NCBI GenBank assembly: GCA_944385065.1
Contig: CALWVX010000125.1
Span: forward strand, 1-5,193
DNA: 5,193 nucleotides
Direction of reading: 5' to 3'
Source: an uncultured Oscillospiraceae bacterium
Lineage (GTDB): Bacteria; Bacillota; Clostridia; Oscillospirales; Oscillospiraceae
Shown piece by piece: positions 1-5,193 of the stretch. Each line of letters begins with the position of its first letter. Position 1 is the stretch's first letter. Below the pieces are notes generated by a model. The model was not told the DNA's origin. It did not search any database and worked only from the letters and a program-made list of their open reading frames with translations. A program made the translations under genes and the position numbers.

Positions 1-779
1 AGGATGGGCACCCGGGCGGCGGGGATCTCCACCCCCAGGTCGCCCCGGGCCACCATGATGCCGTCGGCGGCGGTGAGAATCTCGTCGATGTTGTCCACGC
101 CCTCCTGATTCTCGATCTTGGCGATGATGCGCACGTCGTCCCCGCCGAAGGAGCGGAGGACCTGACGCACCGCGTCCACGTCGGCCGCCCGGCGGACGAA
201 GGAGGCGGCGATGAAGTCAAAGTCGTTCTCCACGGCGAACTGAATGTCGGAGATGTCCTTGTCCGTCAGGGCGGGCAGATGGATATGGACGCCGGGAATA
301 TTGATGGACTTGTTGTTGGACAGGGCGCCGCCGTTCTCCACGGTGCAGCGGATGTCCTGTCCCTCGATCCGGTCCACCCGCAGGGCCACCAGACCGTCGT
401 CAATGAGAATTTCCTGCCCGGGCTGGAGCTCGGCGTGGAGCTGGGGATAGGTCACCGACACATGGTGCTGATCCCCCTCCTCCTCCCGGGTGGTAAGGGT
501 GAAGGGGCTGCCGGCCTCCAGAAGCACGGACTTGCCCGCAAAGGTGCGGATGCGGATCTCCGGCCCCTTGGTGTCCAGAATGGTGGCCACCGGCCGGCCC
601 ATGGTGTCCCGGACCGATTTCAGCATGGTCAGCCGGGCCAGATGCTCTTCGTGGCTGCCGTGGGAAAAGTTGAACCGGGCCGCGTCCATGCCGGTGCGGA
701 TCAGGGTGCGGATGGTGTCCTCGTCATCCACCGCCGGGCCCAGAGTACAGATAATCTTGGTCTTTCTGGTCGAGAGCAT
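1..779 (-). CDS. pyk: Pyruvate kinase, N-terminal part (runs off left edge)
   Basis: Pyruvate kinase transfers the phosphate of phosphoenolpyruvate to ADP, giving pyruvate and ATP in the last step of glycolysis in the cytoplasm. The 259 codons present read as the start of the family. Residues 1-70 begin the catalytic barrel, with RFNFSHG at 35-41 (substrate and nucleotide contacts) and DTKGPEIR at 69-76. Residues of about 72-168 form the lid (B) domain. The barrel then resumes with the signature IIAKIENQEGV at 218-228, where K221 is the catalytic lysine and E223 a metal ligand. VARGDLG follows at 243-249, with D247 as the second metal ligand. E74 is the glutamate associated with K+-dependent enzymes; K+-independent ones carry lysine there. 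The ATG at 779-777 is chosen because AAAGGAG lies 8 nt upstream and the MLSTRKTKIICTLGP start matches the family. The rest of the barrel and the C-terminal domain lie outside the window. No frameshift is seen. Confidence 0.97.
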   Translation of the reverse strand, partial: MLSTRKTKIICTLGPAVDDEDTIRTLIRTGMDAARFNFSHGSHEEHLARLTMLKSVRDTMGRPVATILDTKGPEIRIRTFAGKSVLLEAGSPFTLTTREEEGDQHHVSVTYPQLHAELQPGQEILIDDGLVALRVDRIEGQDIRCTVENGGALSNNKSINIPGVHIHLPALTDKDISDIQFAVENDFDFIAASFVRRAADVDAVRQVLRSFGGDDVRIIAKIENQEGVDNIDEILTAADGIMVARGDLGVEIPAARVPI

Positions 780-787
780 ATCAAAAA

Positions 788-794
788 CTCCTTT
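788..794 (-). promoter_or_regulatory. Ribosome binding site of pyk
   Basis: On the minus strand AAAGGAG is followed by an 8-nt A/T-rich spacer and the ATG at 779-777. The good spacing fixes the pyk start. Another ATG just upstream (797-795) lies on the far side of this site and has no comparable sequence before it. Confidence 0.8.
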
Positions 795-831
795 CATGGG
801 AGAACTTCGGCTTGCTTGCTGTTCCAGCACT

Positions 832-860
832 ATCATACCGGAAACTCTGCCCGCTGGGAA
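832..860 (-). promoter_or_regulatory. Predicted promoter of pyk
   Basis: The minus strand carries TTCCCA at 860-855 (4 of 6 matches to TTGACA), a 17-nt spacer, and TATGAT at 837-832 (5 of 6 matches to TATAAT). Transcription would start near 825, giving a leader of roughly 45 nt before pyk. It lies directly downstream of the capA terminator, which fits pyk being its own transcription unit. The -35 is weak and the call is by eye. Confidence 0.5.
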
Positions 861-872
861 GGGGATATTTTC

Positions 873-920
873 ATAAAAATCCGCCCTGTCTGTCGGAAAA
901 ATCCGGCAAAACAGGGGCGG
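873..920 (-). terminator. Intrinsic terminator after the capA-family gene
   Basis: The arms 911-920 and 881-889 pair as CCGCCC plus TGT with GGGCGG plus ACA, leaving one bulged C. A small inner stem (CGGA/TCCG at 905-902 and 897-894) sits within the loop. On the minus strand the stem is followed at once by ATTTTTAT. It begins 36 nt after the TGA of the upstream gene. The plus strand lacks a comparable T run after the stem, so the direction is clear. Confidence 0.75.
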
Positions 921-955
921 ACACAGAAAATTTATACAGAAATTTAACAGAGTGT

Positions 956-2197
956 TCATTCTGAGGGCCGGTCGTCCTCCGCCCCCAGGATCGTGTGGCA
1001 GTGCTCCAGGGCCAGCTGGAGCTGGCCGTAGGCCCGGTCGTCAATCAGCGTGCTGCTCCCCGCCTCATAGTCGGCCATGGCCTGATGGATGTCCACCAGA
1101 TACTCCTGATCCCCCACGGCCGCGCCGGAGCGGTGGAGCATATAGTAGGGGGTGTAGCGCACGCCGGTGACCGAGGCGGCTCCGTCCGGCTGGCGGGTGA
1201 GCTCCAGATCCAGGATCACGGTGGTCTTGGTCTCCAGATCCAGCTGGCCGGAGATGAAATTCCCCAGGGAATAGGCCACAAAGCCCTGCCGCTGCTGTCC
1301 GTCCCACCCCTCCACGGTGATGGTCTCATAGGGCTCCAGCACATGGGGGTGGCCCCCCAGCACCAGATCGGCCCCCTGGGCCACCAGGAACTGGGCCAGG
1401 TTGGTCTGGTGCCCGTTGGGCTGGTCAAAGTACTCGTTGCCCCAGTGGATGATGACGGCGATCAGATCGGTGTCCAGCGCCCGGGCGGCCTCCAGATCGG
1501 CGGCGAGCAGGTCGTAGTCCGGGTCGGCCAAGGTGGTGTAGTAGTCCAGATTGAACAGGTTGACGGCGTACCGCTCGTCGTCGTCCAGCCGGAAGCCGTT
1601 CAGGCCGTAGGTGTAGTTGAGGAAGGCCACCGAGATGCCCCCCACGTCGGCCACATGGATTCCGTGGTTCTCGTCCCGCTCCTCCTGGGAGCGATAGGTG
1701 CCCACATGGGCCAGACCGGCCTCGTCCAGCACGTCCAGGGTGCGGTACAGGCCGTCCATCCCCTGATCCCGGCTGTGGTTGTTGGCGGTGGCCGCCAGAT
1801 CAAAGCCCGCCTCCTTCAGGTCGTACGCCAGCTCGTCCGGCCCGTCAAAGAGGGGATACCCCAGATAGTCCGGCCCGCCCGCCAGCGGCGTCTCCAGGTT
1901 GAACACCGCATAGTCGGCGCAGGCCAGCTGCCCGGCCGCGTCCCGGAGCATGTGGCCGAAGTCGTACCGCCCCTCCTCCGCCACCCAGGCGTCGGCCACC
2001 GTGTTGGAGTGGGTCATCATGTCCCCGGCCACCATCAGATGGGCCACTGTGGGCTCCGGTTCCGGCTCCGGCTGGGGCTCCGGGGCCTCCTGGGACTGGG
2101 CCGGGGGCTCGGATTGCTCCGGCTGCGCCTCCTGCGCCGGCGCGCAGCCGGGGAGCAGCAGGGCCAAACTCAGCAGGATGGAAAACAGTCGTCTCAC
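956..2197 (-). CDS. CapA-family lipoprotein (metallophosphatase-like fold)
   Basis: This is a 413-residue protein of the CapA/PGA_cap family, whose founding member takes part in poly-gamma-glutamate capsule production in Bacillus. Many relatives are not linked to capsules and their reaction is unknown. A signal peptide ends in the lipobox LLPGC, so C18 should be lipidated and the protein held outside the membrane. Residues 19-50 form a proline/glutamate/glutamine-rich linker. The family domain spans about 52-315, with GDMM (58-61), NLETP (100-104), ANNHS (138-142), HWGNEY (251-256), GGHPH (281-285) and YSLGNF (309-314). These are the expected metal-site motifs. The GTG start at 2197-2195 is chosen because GGAGG lies 7 nt upstream and the signal peptide begins there; a longer reading frame back to 2422 would only overlap the preceding gene and bury the signal peptide. 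The start overlaps the preceding stop as GTGA, which suggests translational coupling. No capB or capC is nearby, so a capsule role is not supported here. Confidence 0.9.
   Translation of the reverse strand: MRRLFSILLSLALLLPGCAPAQEAQPEQSEPPAQSQEAPEPQPEPEPEPTVAHLMVAGDMMTHSNTVADAWVAEEGRYDFGHMLRDAAGQLACADYAVFNLETPLAGGPDYLGYPLFDGPDELAYDLKEAGFDLAATANNHSRDQGMDGLYRTLDVLDEAGLAHVGTYRSQEERDENHGIHVADVGGISVAFLNYTYGLNGFRLDDDERYAVNLFNLDYYTTLADPDYDLLAADLEAARALDTDLIAVIIHWGNEYFDQPNGHQTNLAQFLVAQGADLVLGGHPHVLEPYETITVEGWDGQQRQGFVAYSLGNFISGQLDLETKTTVILDLELTRQPDGAASVTGVRYTPYYMLHRSGAAVGDQEYLVDIHQAMADYEAGSSTLIDDRAYGQLQLALEHCHTILGAEDDRPSE
2051..2083 (-). repeat. Short Pro-Glu repeat in the CapA-family linker
   Basis: Codons 39-49 of the CapA-family gene encode alternating Pro-Glu/Gln (PEPQPEPEPEP) from a degenerate CCGGAG-like unit. 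It probably forms an extended, acidic, wall-spanning tether between the lipidated cysteine and the domain. Such simple repeats can vary in length between strains. Confidence 0.6.
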
Positions 2198-3468
2198 GCG
2201 GGTTCCTCCATTCTCTGGTACAAATCGGCGGACAGCTGGGAACACAGGGCGTACAGGCCATACTCGTCGGTCTGCCTGGGCGTGCCGGTGGTGAGGACCA
2301 CCACGCCGTTTCCCGTGTCCGGGTTGAAGGTGAGCAGGGAGAACACCCCGTAGGCGCTGCCCGTGTGGTAATACAGCTGGGACTGGCCCAGGATATTCTC
2401 CTGTCGGCGCAGGATCAGGCACTGGTCAAACACCGTGCTCTCCCCGGGGTCCACCGAAAACTGGGGCGTCTCCACCTCCTCCACCATCTGGGGGGACAGG
2501 TACTGCTCCCCGTCGTATTCCCCCTCGTTGGCCAGTATACACACCAGCTTGGCCAGGTCCACCGCGCTGATGGTCAAGCCGCCGGGATACCAGGAGGCCC
2601 CGTCCCCGATCCGGTCCGGGGGCGTCTCGCCGGCCTGGGCGGATGCGGTGAAGCCGACGCTGCCGGGGTTATAGAGGGTTGCCAGCTCCGCCTCCTCCAG
2701 GTTCCCCCCGTGGAAGGAGGCCCGCAGCCCCATGGGCTGGCAGAAATGGGTCTGGAAGTACTCATCCAGCATCTGGCCGGAGGCCAGCTCCAGGGTGGTG
2801 CCCAGCACACAGACCCCGAAGTTGCTGTAGTACCAGTATCCCCCGTCTCCCGGCTCCATGGCGCGCCAGGTGGAGGCGCTGCTGAGCAGATTTGTCAGAT
2901 GGGACAGTCCCCGGGTGATCTCCAGGTCCTTCAGCGAGGAGGAGTGGGACAGAAGGGTGCGCACCGTGGGCTGGGTCTGGCTGTAGGGGTTGGCAACGCT
3001 CTCTCCCCAGTAGGTGCTGAGCGGGGCGTCCAGGTCCAGAATCCCCTCCTGGGCCATGGCCATGGCGCACATGCCCACCGCCACCTTGCTCAGGGAGGCC
3101 ACCCGCATCTTGGTATCGGCGGTCATCTCCCGCTCATTCTGAACGGCCCAGCCCCAGGCCCCCGACTGGCTGAGCTGGCCGCTCTCGATCGTCGCCACTG
3201 AGACGGCCGCCGCGGAGTAGTCCTCCATGACCCGGTCCAGTGCTTCCTCCACGTCCTCCCGGGTCAGCCGGGGCTGCGGCTCCGGCGGCGCAGGCGGTTC
3301 CACGGACTGACTGGAGATTGCCCCGGCGTTGACGGCGGGGCCCGTCATCTCCGGGACGACGGCCTCGGACGATTTCCCCGATTCCTCAGGAGCGGGGGCG
3401 GAGCAGCCGGGCAGCAGCAGAAGCAGGCCCAAAGCCAGGGCCAGCGCTCGGGCAGACAGGCGAACCAT
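2194..3468 (-). CDS. Lipoprotein serine hydrolase, beta-lactamase/PBP superfamily
   Basis: This 424-residue protein belongs to the class C beta-lactamase-like serine hydrolases (Beta-lactamase family, Pfam PF00144), which includes D-Ala-D-Ala peptidases, esterases and PBP4*-type proteins. A hydrophobic signal peptide ends in LLPGC, so C22 is predicted to be lipidated. Residues 23-68 are a low-complexity Pro/Ser/Glu linker. The hydrolase domain spans about 70-420. S125-L-S-K128 is the SxxK nucleophile motif, LLSHSSSL (172-179) matches the usual LLSHTSGL segment, Y214-S-N216 is the second motif, and H368-T-G370 stands where KTG is found in classical enzymes. This fits a cell-envelope hydrolase rather than a proven resistance enzyme; the substrate cannot be told. 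The ATG at 3468-3466 is chosen over the TTG two codons upstream because AGGGGAG lies 8 nt before it but only 2 nt from the TTG. It is the first gene of a two-gene operon with the CapA-family lipoprotein. Confidence 0.88.
   Translation of the reverse strand: MVRLSARALALALGLLLLLPGCSAPAPEESGKSSEAVVPEMTGPAVNAGAISSQSVEPPAPPEPQPRLTREDVEEALDRVMEDYSAAAVSVATIESGQLSQSGAWGWAVQNEREMTADTKMRVASLSKVAVGMCAMAMAQEGILDLDAPLSTYWGESVANPYSQTQPTVRTLLSHSSSLKDLEITRGLSHLTNLLSSASTWRAMEPGDGGYWYYSNFGVCVLGTTLELASGQMLDEYFQTHFCQPMGLRASFHGGNLEEAELATLYNPGSVGFTASAQAGETPPDRIGDGASWYPGGLTISAVDLAKLVCILANEGEYDGEQYLSPQMVEEVETPQFSVDPGESTVFDQCLILRRQENILGQSQLYYHTGSAYGVFSLLTFNPDTGNGVVVLTTGTPRQTDEYGLYALCSQLSADLYQRMEEPA
2205..2209 (-). 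promoter_or_regulatory. Ribosome binding site setting the GTG start of the CapA-family gene
   Basis: GGAGG on the minus strand lies 7 nt before the GTG at 2197-2195, inside the last codons of the upstream serine hydrolase gene. It decides the start of the downstream gene in favour of GTG over upstream in-frame codons. Confidence 0.8.
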
Positions 3469-3476
3469 GGACAAAA

Positions 3477-3483
3477 CTCCCCT
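3477..3483 (-). promoter_or_regulatory. Ribosome binding site of the serine hydrolase gene
   Basis: AGGGGAG on the minus strand sits 8 nt before the ATG at 3468-3466 and only 2 nt before the alternative TTG at 3474-3472. The spacing favours the ATG. Confidence 0.8.
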
Positions 3484-3510
3484 CTCATGTTGTCAAACTG
3501 AGTCGAATCC

Positions 3511-3539
3511 ATTATATCGAAAAGCGGAAAAAAAGTAAA
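3511..3539 (-). promoter_or_regulatory. Strong predicted promoter of the lipoprotein operon
   Basis: The minus strand shows TTTACT at 3539-3534 (4 of 6 matches to TTGACA), a 17-nt T-rich spacer, and a consensus TATAAT at 3516-3511. A start near 3504 would give a leader of about 35 nt ending in the ribosome binding site. With the upstream hairpin after gdhA, this makes the serine hydrolase and CapA-family genes an independent operon. Confidence 0.75.
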
Positions 3540-3583
3540 CCGTTCGCGCAAAAAAGCGCCAGAAGGGACCCGAAACACAGGGA

Positions 3584-3613
3584 AACGCCGGCGGACCAAG
3601 GTCCGCCGGCGTT
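3584..3613 (-). terminator. Hairpin terminator after gdhA
   Basis: Two 13-base arms (3584-3596 and 3601-3613) are perfectly complementary around a 4-base loop. The hairpin begins 39 nt past the gdhA stop. On the minus strand it is followed only by a short, interrupted T tract (TTTCCCTGTGTTT), so release may be incomplete or the hairpin may also protect the 3' end of the mRNA. The plus strand has no T run after it, and no plus-strand gene ends here. Confidence 0.65.
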
Positions 3614-3652
3614 CCGGAGAAGAGGGAGAAAAGAATGGAAATTCAATCTGAA

Positions 3653-5005
3653 TTAGAAGACACCCTGAACCATCATGGCGTCGGCCACCCGCTGGAAGCC
3701 CACGATGTTGGCGCCGGCCACCAGATCATAGCCCAGGCCGTAGCGCTCGGCGGCGGCCACGGAGGAGTGGTAGATGTTCTTCATGATGTCATGCAGCTTG
3801 GCGTCCACTTCCTCGGCGGTCCAGTACACCCGCTCGGCGTTCTGGGCCATCTCCAGCTCGGACACGGACACGCCGCCGGCGTTGACCGCCTTGGAGGGGG
3901 CGACCACCATGTGCTTCTGCTCCTTCAGGAACTGCAGCGCATCGTTGGTGGTGGGCATGTTGGCCACCTCGATGTAGTACTTCACGCCGGAGTCGGCGAT
4001 CTTCTTGGCCCACTCCAGATTGACGTCGTTCTGGGTGGCGGAGGGCATGTACACGTCCACGTCCTTGACGCCCCAGCACTTCTGGTTGGGCACGAACTCA
4101 CAGCCGAACTTCTCGGCGTAGGGGGCGCAGTGGGCGGAGTCCTTGGCCCGCATCTCCACGATGAAGTCCAGCTTCTCGGGGGTGCACACGCCGTCGGGGT
4201 CGTGGATATAGCCGTCGGGGCCGGAGAAGTAGGTGACCTTGGCGCCCAGCTCGGTGGCCTTCTTCATGATGCCCCAGGCCACGTTGCCGAACCCGGCGAT
4301 GGCCAGCTTCTTGCCCTTGATGTCCAGGCCGTCGTGCTTGAGCACCTCTTCCAGATAGTAGACCGCGCCGTAGCCGGTGGCCTCGCTGCGGCCCAGGGAG
4401 CCGCCGGAGGAGACGAACTTGCCGGACAGAGCGCCGAACTCAGCGGCACCCACCAGACGGCGGTACTGGCCGTACATGTAGGTGATCTCGCGGCTGCCGC
4501 AGCCCAGGTCGCCGGCGGGGCAGTCGATGTCCTGTCCGATGTGGCGATACAGCTCGCTGGTGAAGGCCTGGCAGAAGCGCATGACCTCGGCCTCGCTCTT
4601 GCCCCGGGGATCAAAGTCGGAGCCGCCCTTGCCGCCGCCGATGGGCAGGCCGGTCAGAGCGTCCTTGAAGGTCTGCTCAAAGCCCAGGAACTTGATGATG
4701 GACAGGTTGACGGAGGGGTCAAAGCGGATACCGCCCTTGTAGGGGCCCAGGGCGGCGTTATACTGAACACGATAGCCCTTGTTGACCTGCCAGTTGTGGT
4801 TGTCGTCCTCCCAGACCACCCGGAACTGGATGATCCGCTCGGGCTCCACCATCCGCTCCAGCAGGGAGACCTTCTCATACTCGGGGTGAGCATTGATGAC
4901 GGGCTCCAGGGAGGTCAGGACCTCCTCCACGGTCTGCAGGAACTCAGGCTCGTTGGGATTCTTGGCACGGGTCTCGTTCAGGACTCTTTCGATGTACGGA
5001 TTCAT
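3653..5005 (-). CDS. gdhA: Glutamate dehydrogenase, probably NAD-dependent
   Basis: GDH reversibly converts glutamate to 2-oxoglutarate and ammonia in the cytoplasm, with reduction of NAD(P). The 450 residues are full length for the hexameric bacterial enzyme. The substrate domain (about 1-200) carries GPYKGG (K90), K114, the signature LPIGGGKGGSDFDP at 120-133 with catalytic K126, and CPAGDLG with D166. These correspond to K89, K113, K125 and D165 of the Clostridium symbiosum enzyme. The coenzyme domain (about 200-425) has the GFGNVAWG dinucleotide loop at 238-245, SGPDGYI at 261-267, and the conserved segments TQNDV, VANMPTTN and NAGGVSVSE. F239, P263 and D264 match the NAD-type residues of the C. 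symbiosum protein, so NAD rather than NADP is inferred. The ATG at 5005-5003 follows GAGGAGG by 10 nt and gives the usual N-terminus. A hairpin follows the stop, and the gene appears monocistronic. In such anaerobes the enzyme can serve glutamate fermentation as well as nitrogen assimilation; which applies is not shown here. Confidence 0.97.
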   Translation of the reverse strand: MNPYIERVLNETRAKNPNEPEFLQTVEEVLTSLEPVINAHPEYEKVSLLERMVEPERIIQFRVVWEDDNHNWQVNKGYRVQYNAALGPYKGGIRFDPSVNLSIIKFLGFEQTFKDALTGLPIGGGKGGSDFDPRGKSEAEVMRFCQAFTSELYRHIGQDIDCPAGDLGCGSREITYMYGQYRRLVGAAEFGALSGKFVSSGGSLGRSEATGYGAVYYLEEVLKHDGLDIKGKKLAIAGFGNVAWGIMKKATELGAKVTYFSGPDGYIHDPDGVCTPEKLDFIVEMRAKDSAHCAPYAEKFGCEFVPNQKCWGVKDVDVYMPSATQNDVNLEWAKKIADSGVKYYIEVANMPTTNDALQFLKEQKHMVVAPSKAVNAGGVSVSELEMAQNAERVYWTAEEVDAKLHDIMKNIYHSSVAAAERYGLGYDLVAGANIVGFQRVADAMMVQGVF

Positions 5006-5015
5006 GACAGAATAT

Positions 5016-5022
5016 CCTCCTC
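5016..5022 (-). promoter_or_regulatory. Ribosome binding site of gdhA
   Basis: GAGGAGG on the minus strand is a near-ideal Shine-Dalgarno sequence, 10 nt before the ATG at 5005-5003. Its strength suits a highly expressed metabolic enzyme. The ATG at 5024-5022, which overlaps the site, is out of frame with gdhA. Confidence 0.85.
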
Positions 5023-5036
5023 ATGCCCACAGGCAT
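5023..5036 (-). promoter_or_regulatory. Small leader hairpin abutting the gdhA ribosome binding site
   Basis: ATGCC and GGCAT (5032-5036 and 5023-5027) form a 5-bp stem with a 4-base loop, ending one base from GAGGAGG in the gdhA mRNA. It could set access to the ribosome binding site or stabilise the leader. On the plus strand the same hairpin is followed by a T run (5036-5041), so it could also stop stray antisense transcripts. The stem is short and function is inferred only. Confidence 0.35.
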
Positions 5037-5064
5037 TTTTTGACGGAAGTCTTTCATTTTCCGG

Positions 5065-5091
5065 TTCCGGCCGTCTGCCGGCGCTCCGGAA
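5065..5091 (-). promoter_or_regulatory. GC-rich inverted repeat in the gdhA leader
   Basis: TTCCGG (minus 5091-5086) can pair with CCGGAA (minus 5070-5065) around a 15-base GC-rich loop that itself offers alternative CCGG pairings. It lies within the predicted transcribed leader of gdhA. I do not recognise it as a known riboswitch, and it may be only structure in GC-rich DNA. Confidence 0.3.
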
Positions 5092-5118
5092 TGACTCCGT
5101 TCTTTCGTTGGCGTGACT

Positions 5119-5146
5119 ATCTTACCACAATAAAAGCCGGAGTAAA
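5119..5146 (-). promoter_or_regulatory. Predicted extended -10 promoter of gdhA
   Basis: The minus strand has TTTACT at 5146-5141, a 16-nt spacer, and TAAGAT at 5124-5119 preceded by TGG, an extended -10 (TGn) element that often compensates for weak hexamers. The estimated start near 5112 would leave a leader of about 105 nt. The -35 hexamer is the same as that of the lipoprotein operon promoter at 3534-3539. Confidence 0.5.
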
Positions 5147-5167
5147 GCACTTATTTTGTGTAGGTTG

Positions 5168-5187
5168 CCACAAGGAATTCCATGTGG
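5168..5187. promoter_or_regulatory. Near-perfect 20-bp palindrome upstream of gdhA, candidate operator
   Basis: Read on the plus strand, CCACA, A, GGAATTCC, A, TGTGG is a dyad in which 9 of 10 base pairs are symmetric; only positions 5173 and 5182 break it. Its centre lies about 65 bp upstream of the estimated gdhA start, where activators often bind. A dimeric regulator site is plausible, but I do not recognise the motif. The dyad could belong to whatever lies beyond the right edge. Confidence 0.45.
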
Positions 5188-5193
5188 AGAATG

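Noticed and set aside
279..947. Open reading frame on the plus strand opposite pyk
   Set aside because: It is codon-aligned antisense to pyk, so stops could come only from TTA, CTA or TCA codons, which this GC-rich gene avoids. It shows no family resemblance, while pyk is unmistakable.
995..2353. 452-codon open frame on the plus strand opposite the CapA-family gene
   Set aside because: It is in the exact antisense codon register of the CapA-family gene and has a Gly/Val/Leu/His/Gln-rich composition typical of such shadows.
2198..2422. N-terminal extension of the CapA-family protein back to 2422
   Set aside because: It lies wholly inside the serine hydrolase gene in another frame and would put the lipoprotein signal peptide in mid-protein. 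The GTG at 2197 has its own ribosome binding site.
2365..3201. 278-codon open frame on the plus strand opposite the serine hydrolase gene
   Set aside because: It is again codon-aligned antisense, with the same biased composition and no recognisable domain.
3472..3474. TTG as the serine hydrolase start
   Set aside because: It lies only 2 nt from the Shine-Dalgarno sequence; the ATG two codons later has ideal 8-nt spacing.
3491..3496. Perfect TTGACA hexamer on the minus strand just before the serine hydrolase gene
   Set aside because: No -10 element lies 16-18 nt downstream; the ribosome binding site and start codon occupy that place. The upstream TTTACT/TATAAT pair explains the promoter better.
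3546..3559. GCGC-A6-GCGC inverted repeat between gdhA and the lipoprotein operon
   Set aside because: The stem is only 4 bp and the T run (minus strand) lies in the loop rather than after the stem, so it is not a terminator. It may be simple T-rich sequence upstream of the promoter.
3635..5116. 493-codon open frame on the plus strand spanning all of gdhA and its leader
   Set aside because: It is longer than gdhA itself and so looks tempting, but it is codon-aligned antisense and open only because gdhA avoids TTA, CTA and TCA. The product would be a low-complexity Gly/Val/Leu/His chain. Long antisense frames opposite GDH genes have misled before.
4944..5150. Minus-strand 68-codon frame across the gdhA leader, as a possible leader peptide
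   Set aside because: Its start lies upstream of the predicted promoter -10, it overlaps the gdhA start in another frame, and I see no proper ribosome binding site or run of regulatory codons.

Overview
The window reads as ordinary chromosomal DNA from a GC-rich anaerobic Firmicute, most likely one of the high-GC Oscillospiraceae/Clostridia (inference). The reasons are strong AGGAGG-type ribosome binding sites, TATAAT-type promoters, lipoproteins with a Firmicute-style LLPGC lipobox, and a glutamate dehydrogenase whose motifs match the Clostridium symbiosum enzyme. Every gene I can support lies on the minus strand, so transcription runs from right to left through the given sequence.

In transcription order the layout is as follows. 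(1) At 5006-5193 there is a gdhA control region with a near-perfect 20-bp palindrome, an extended -10 promoter and a leader of roughly 105 nt with inverted repeats. (2) gdhA (3653-5005) encodes a complete 450-residue glutamate dehydrogenase. Its coenzyme-site residues are those of NAD-dependent enzymes. A 13-bp hairpin follows it. (3) A sigma-A-type promoter with a consensus TATAAT drives a two-gene operon. The first gene encodes a lipoprotein serine hydrolase of the beta-lactamase/PBP4* superfamily (2194-3468). The second encodes a lipoprotein of the CapA family (956-2197). The two overlap by four bases (GTGA), and the operon ends in an intrinsic terminator at 873-920. (4) A separate promoter drives pyk, pyruvate kinase; only its N-terminal 259 codons are present (1-779), and the gene runs off the left edge.

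Two of the three transcription units serve central metabolism: pyruvate kinase makes ATP and pyruvate at the end of glycolysis, and glutamate dehydrogenase links glutamate to 2-oxoglutarate and ammonia. The middle operon makes two proteins predicted to be anchored on the outer face of the membrane, probably acting on cell wall or surface polymers. I see no RNA genes, mobile elements, CRISPR arrays or integration scars, and no clear new system. The items most worth a second look are the palindrome upstream of gdhA, the NAD-type residues in GdhA, and the paired serine hydrolase/CapA lipoproteins. There is no gene-free stretch longer than 300 bases: the gaps at 780-955, 3469-3652 and 5006-5193 are each under 200 bp and carry the terminators, promoters and leaders listed.
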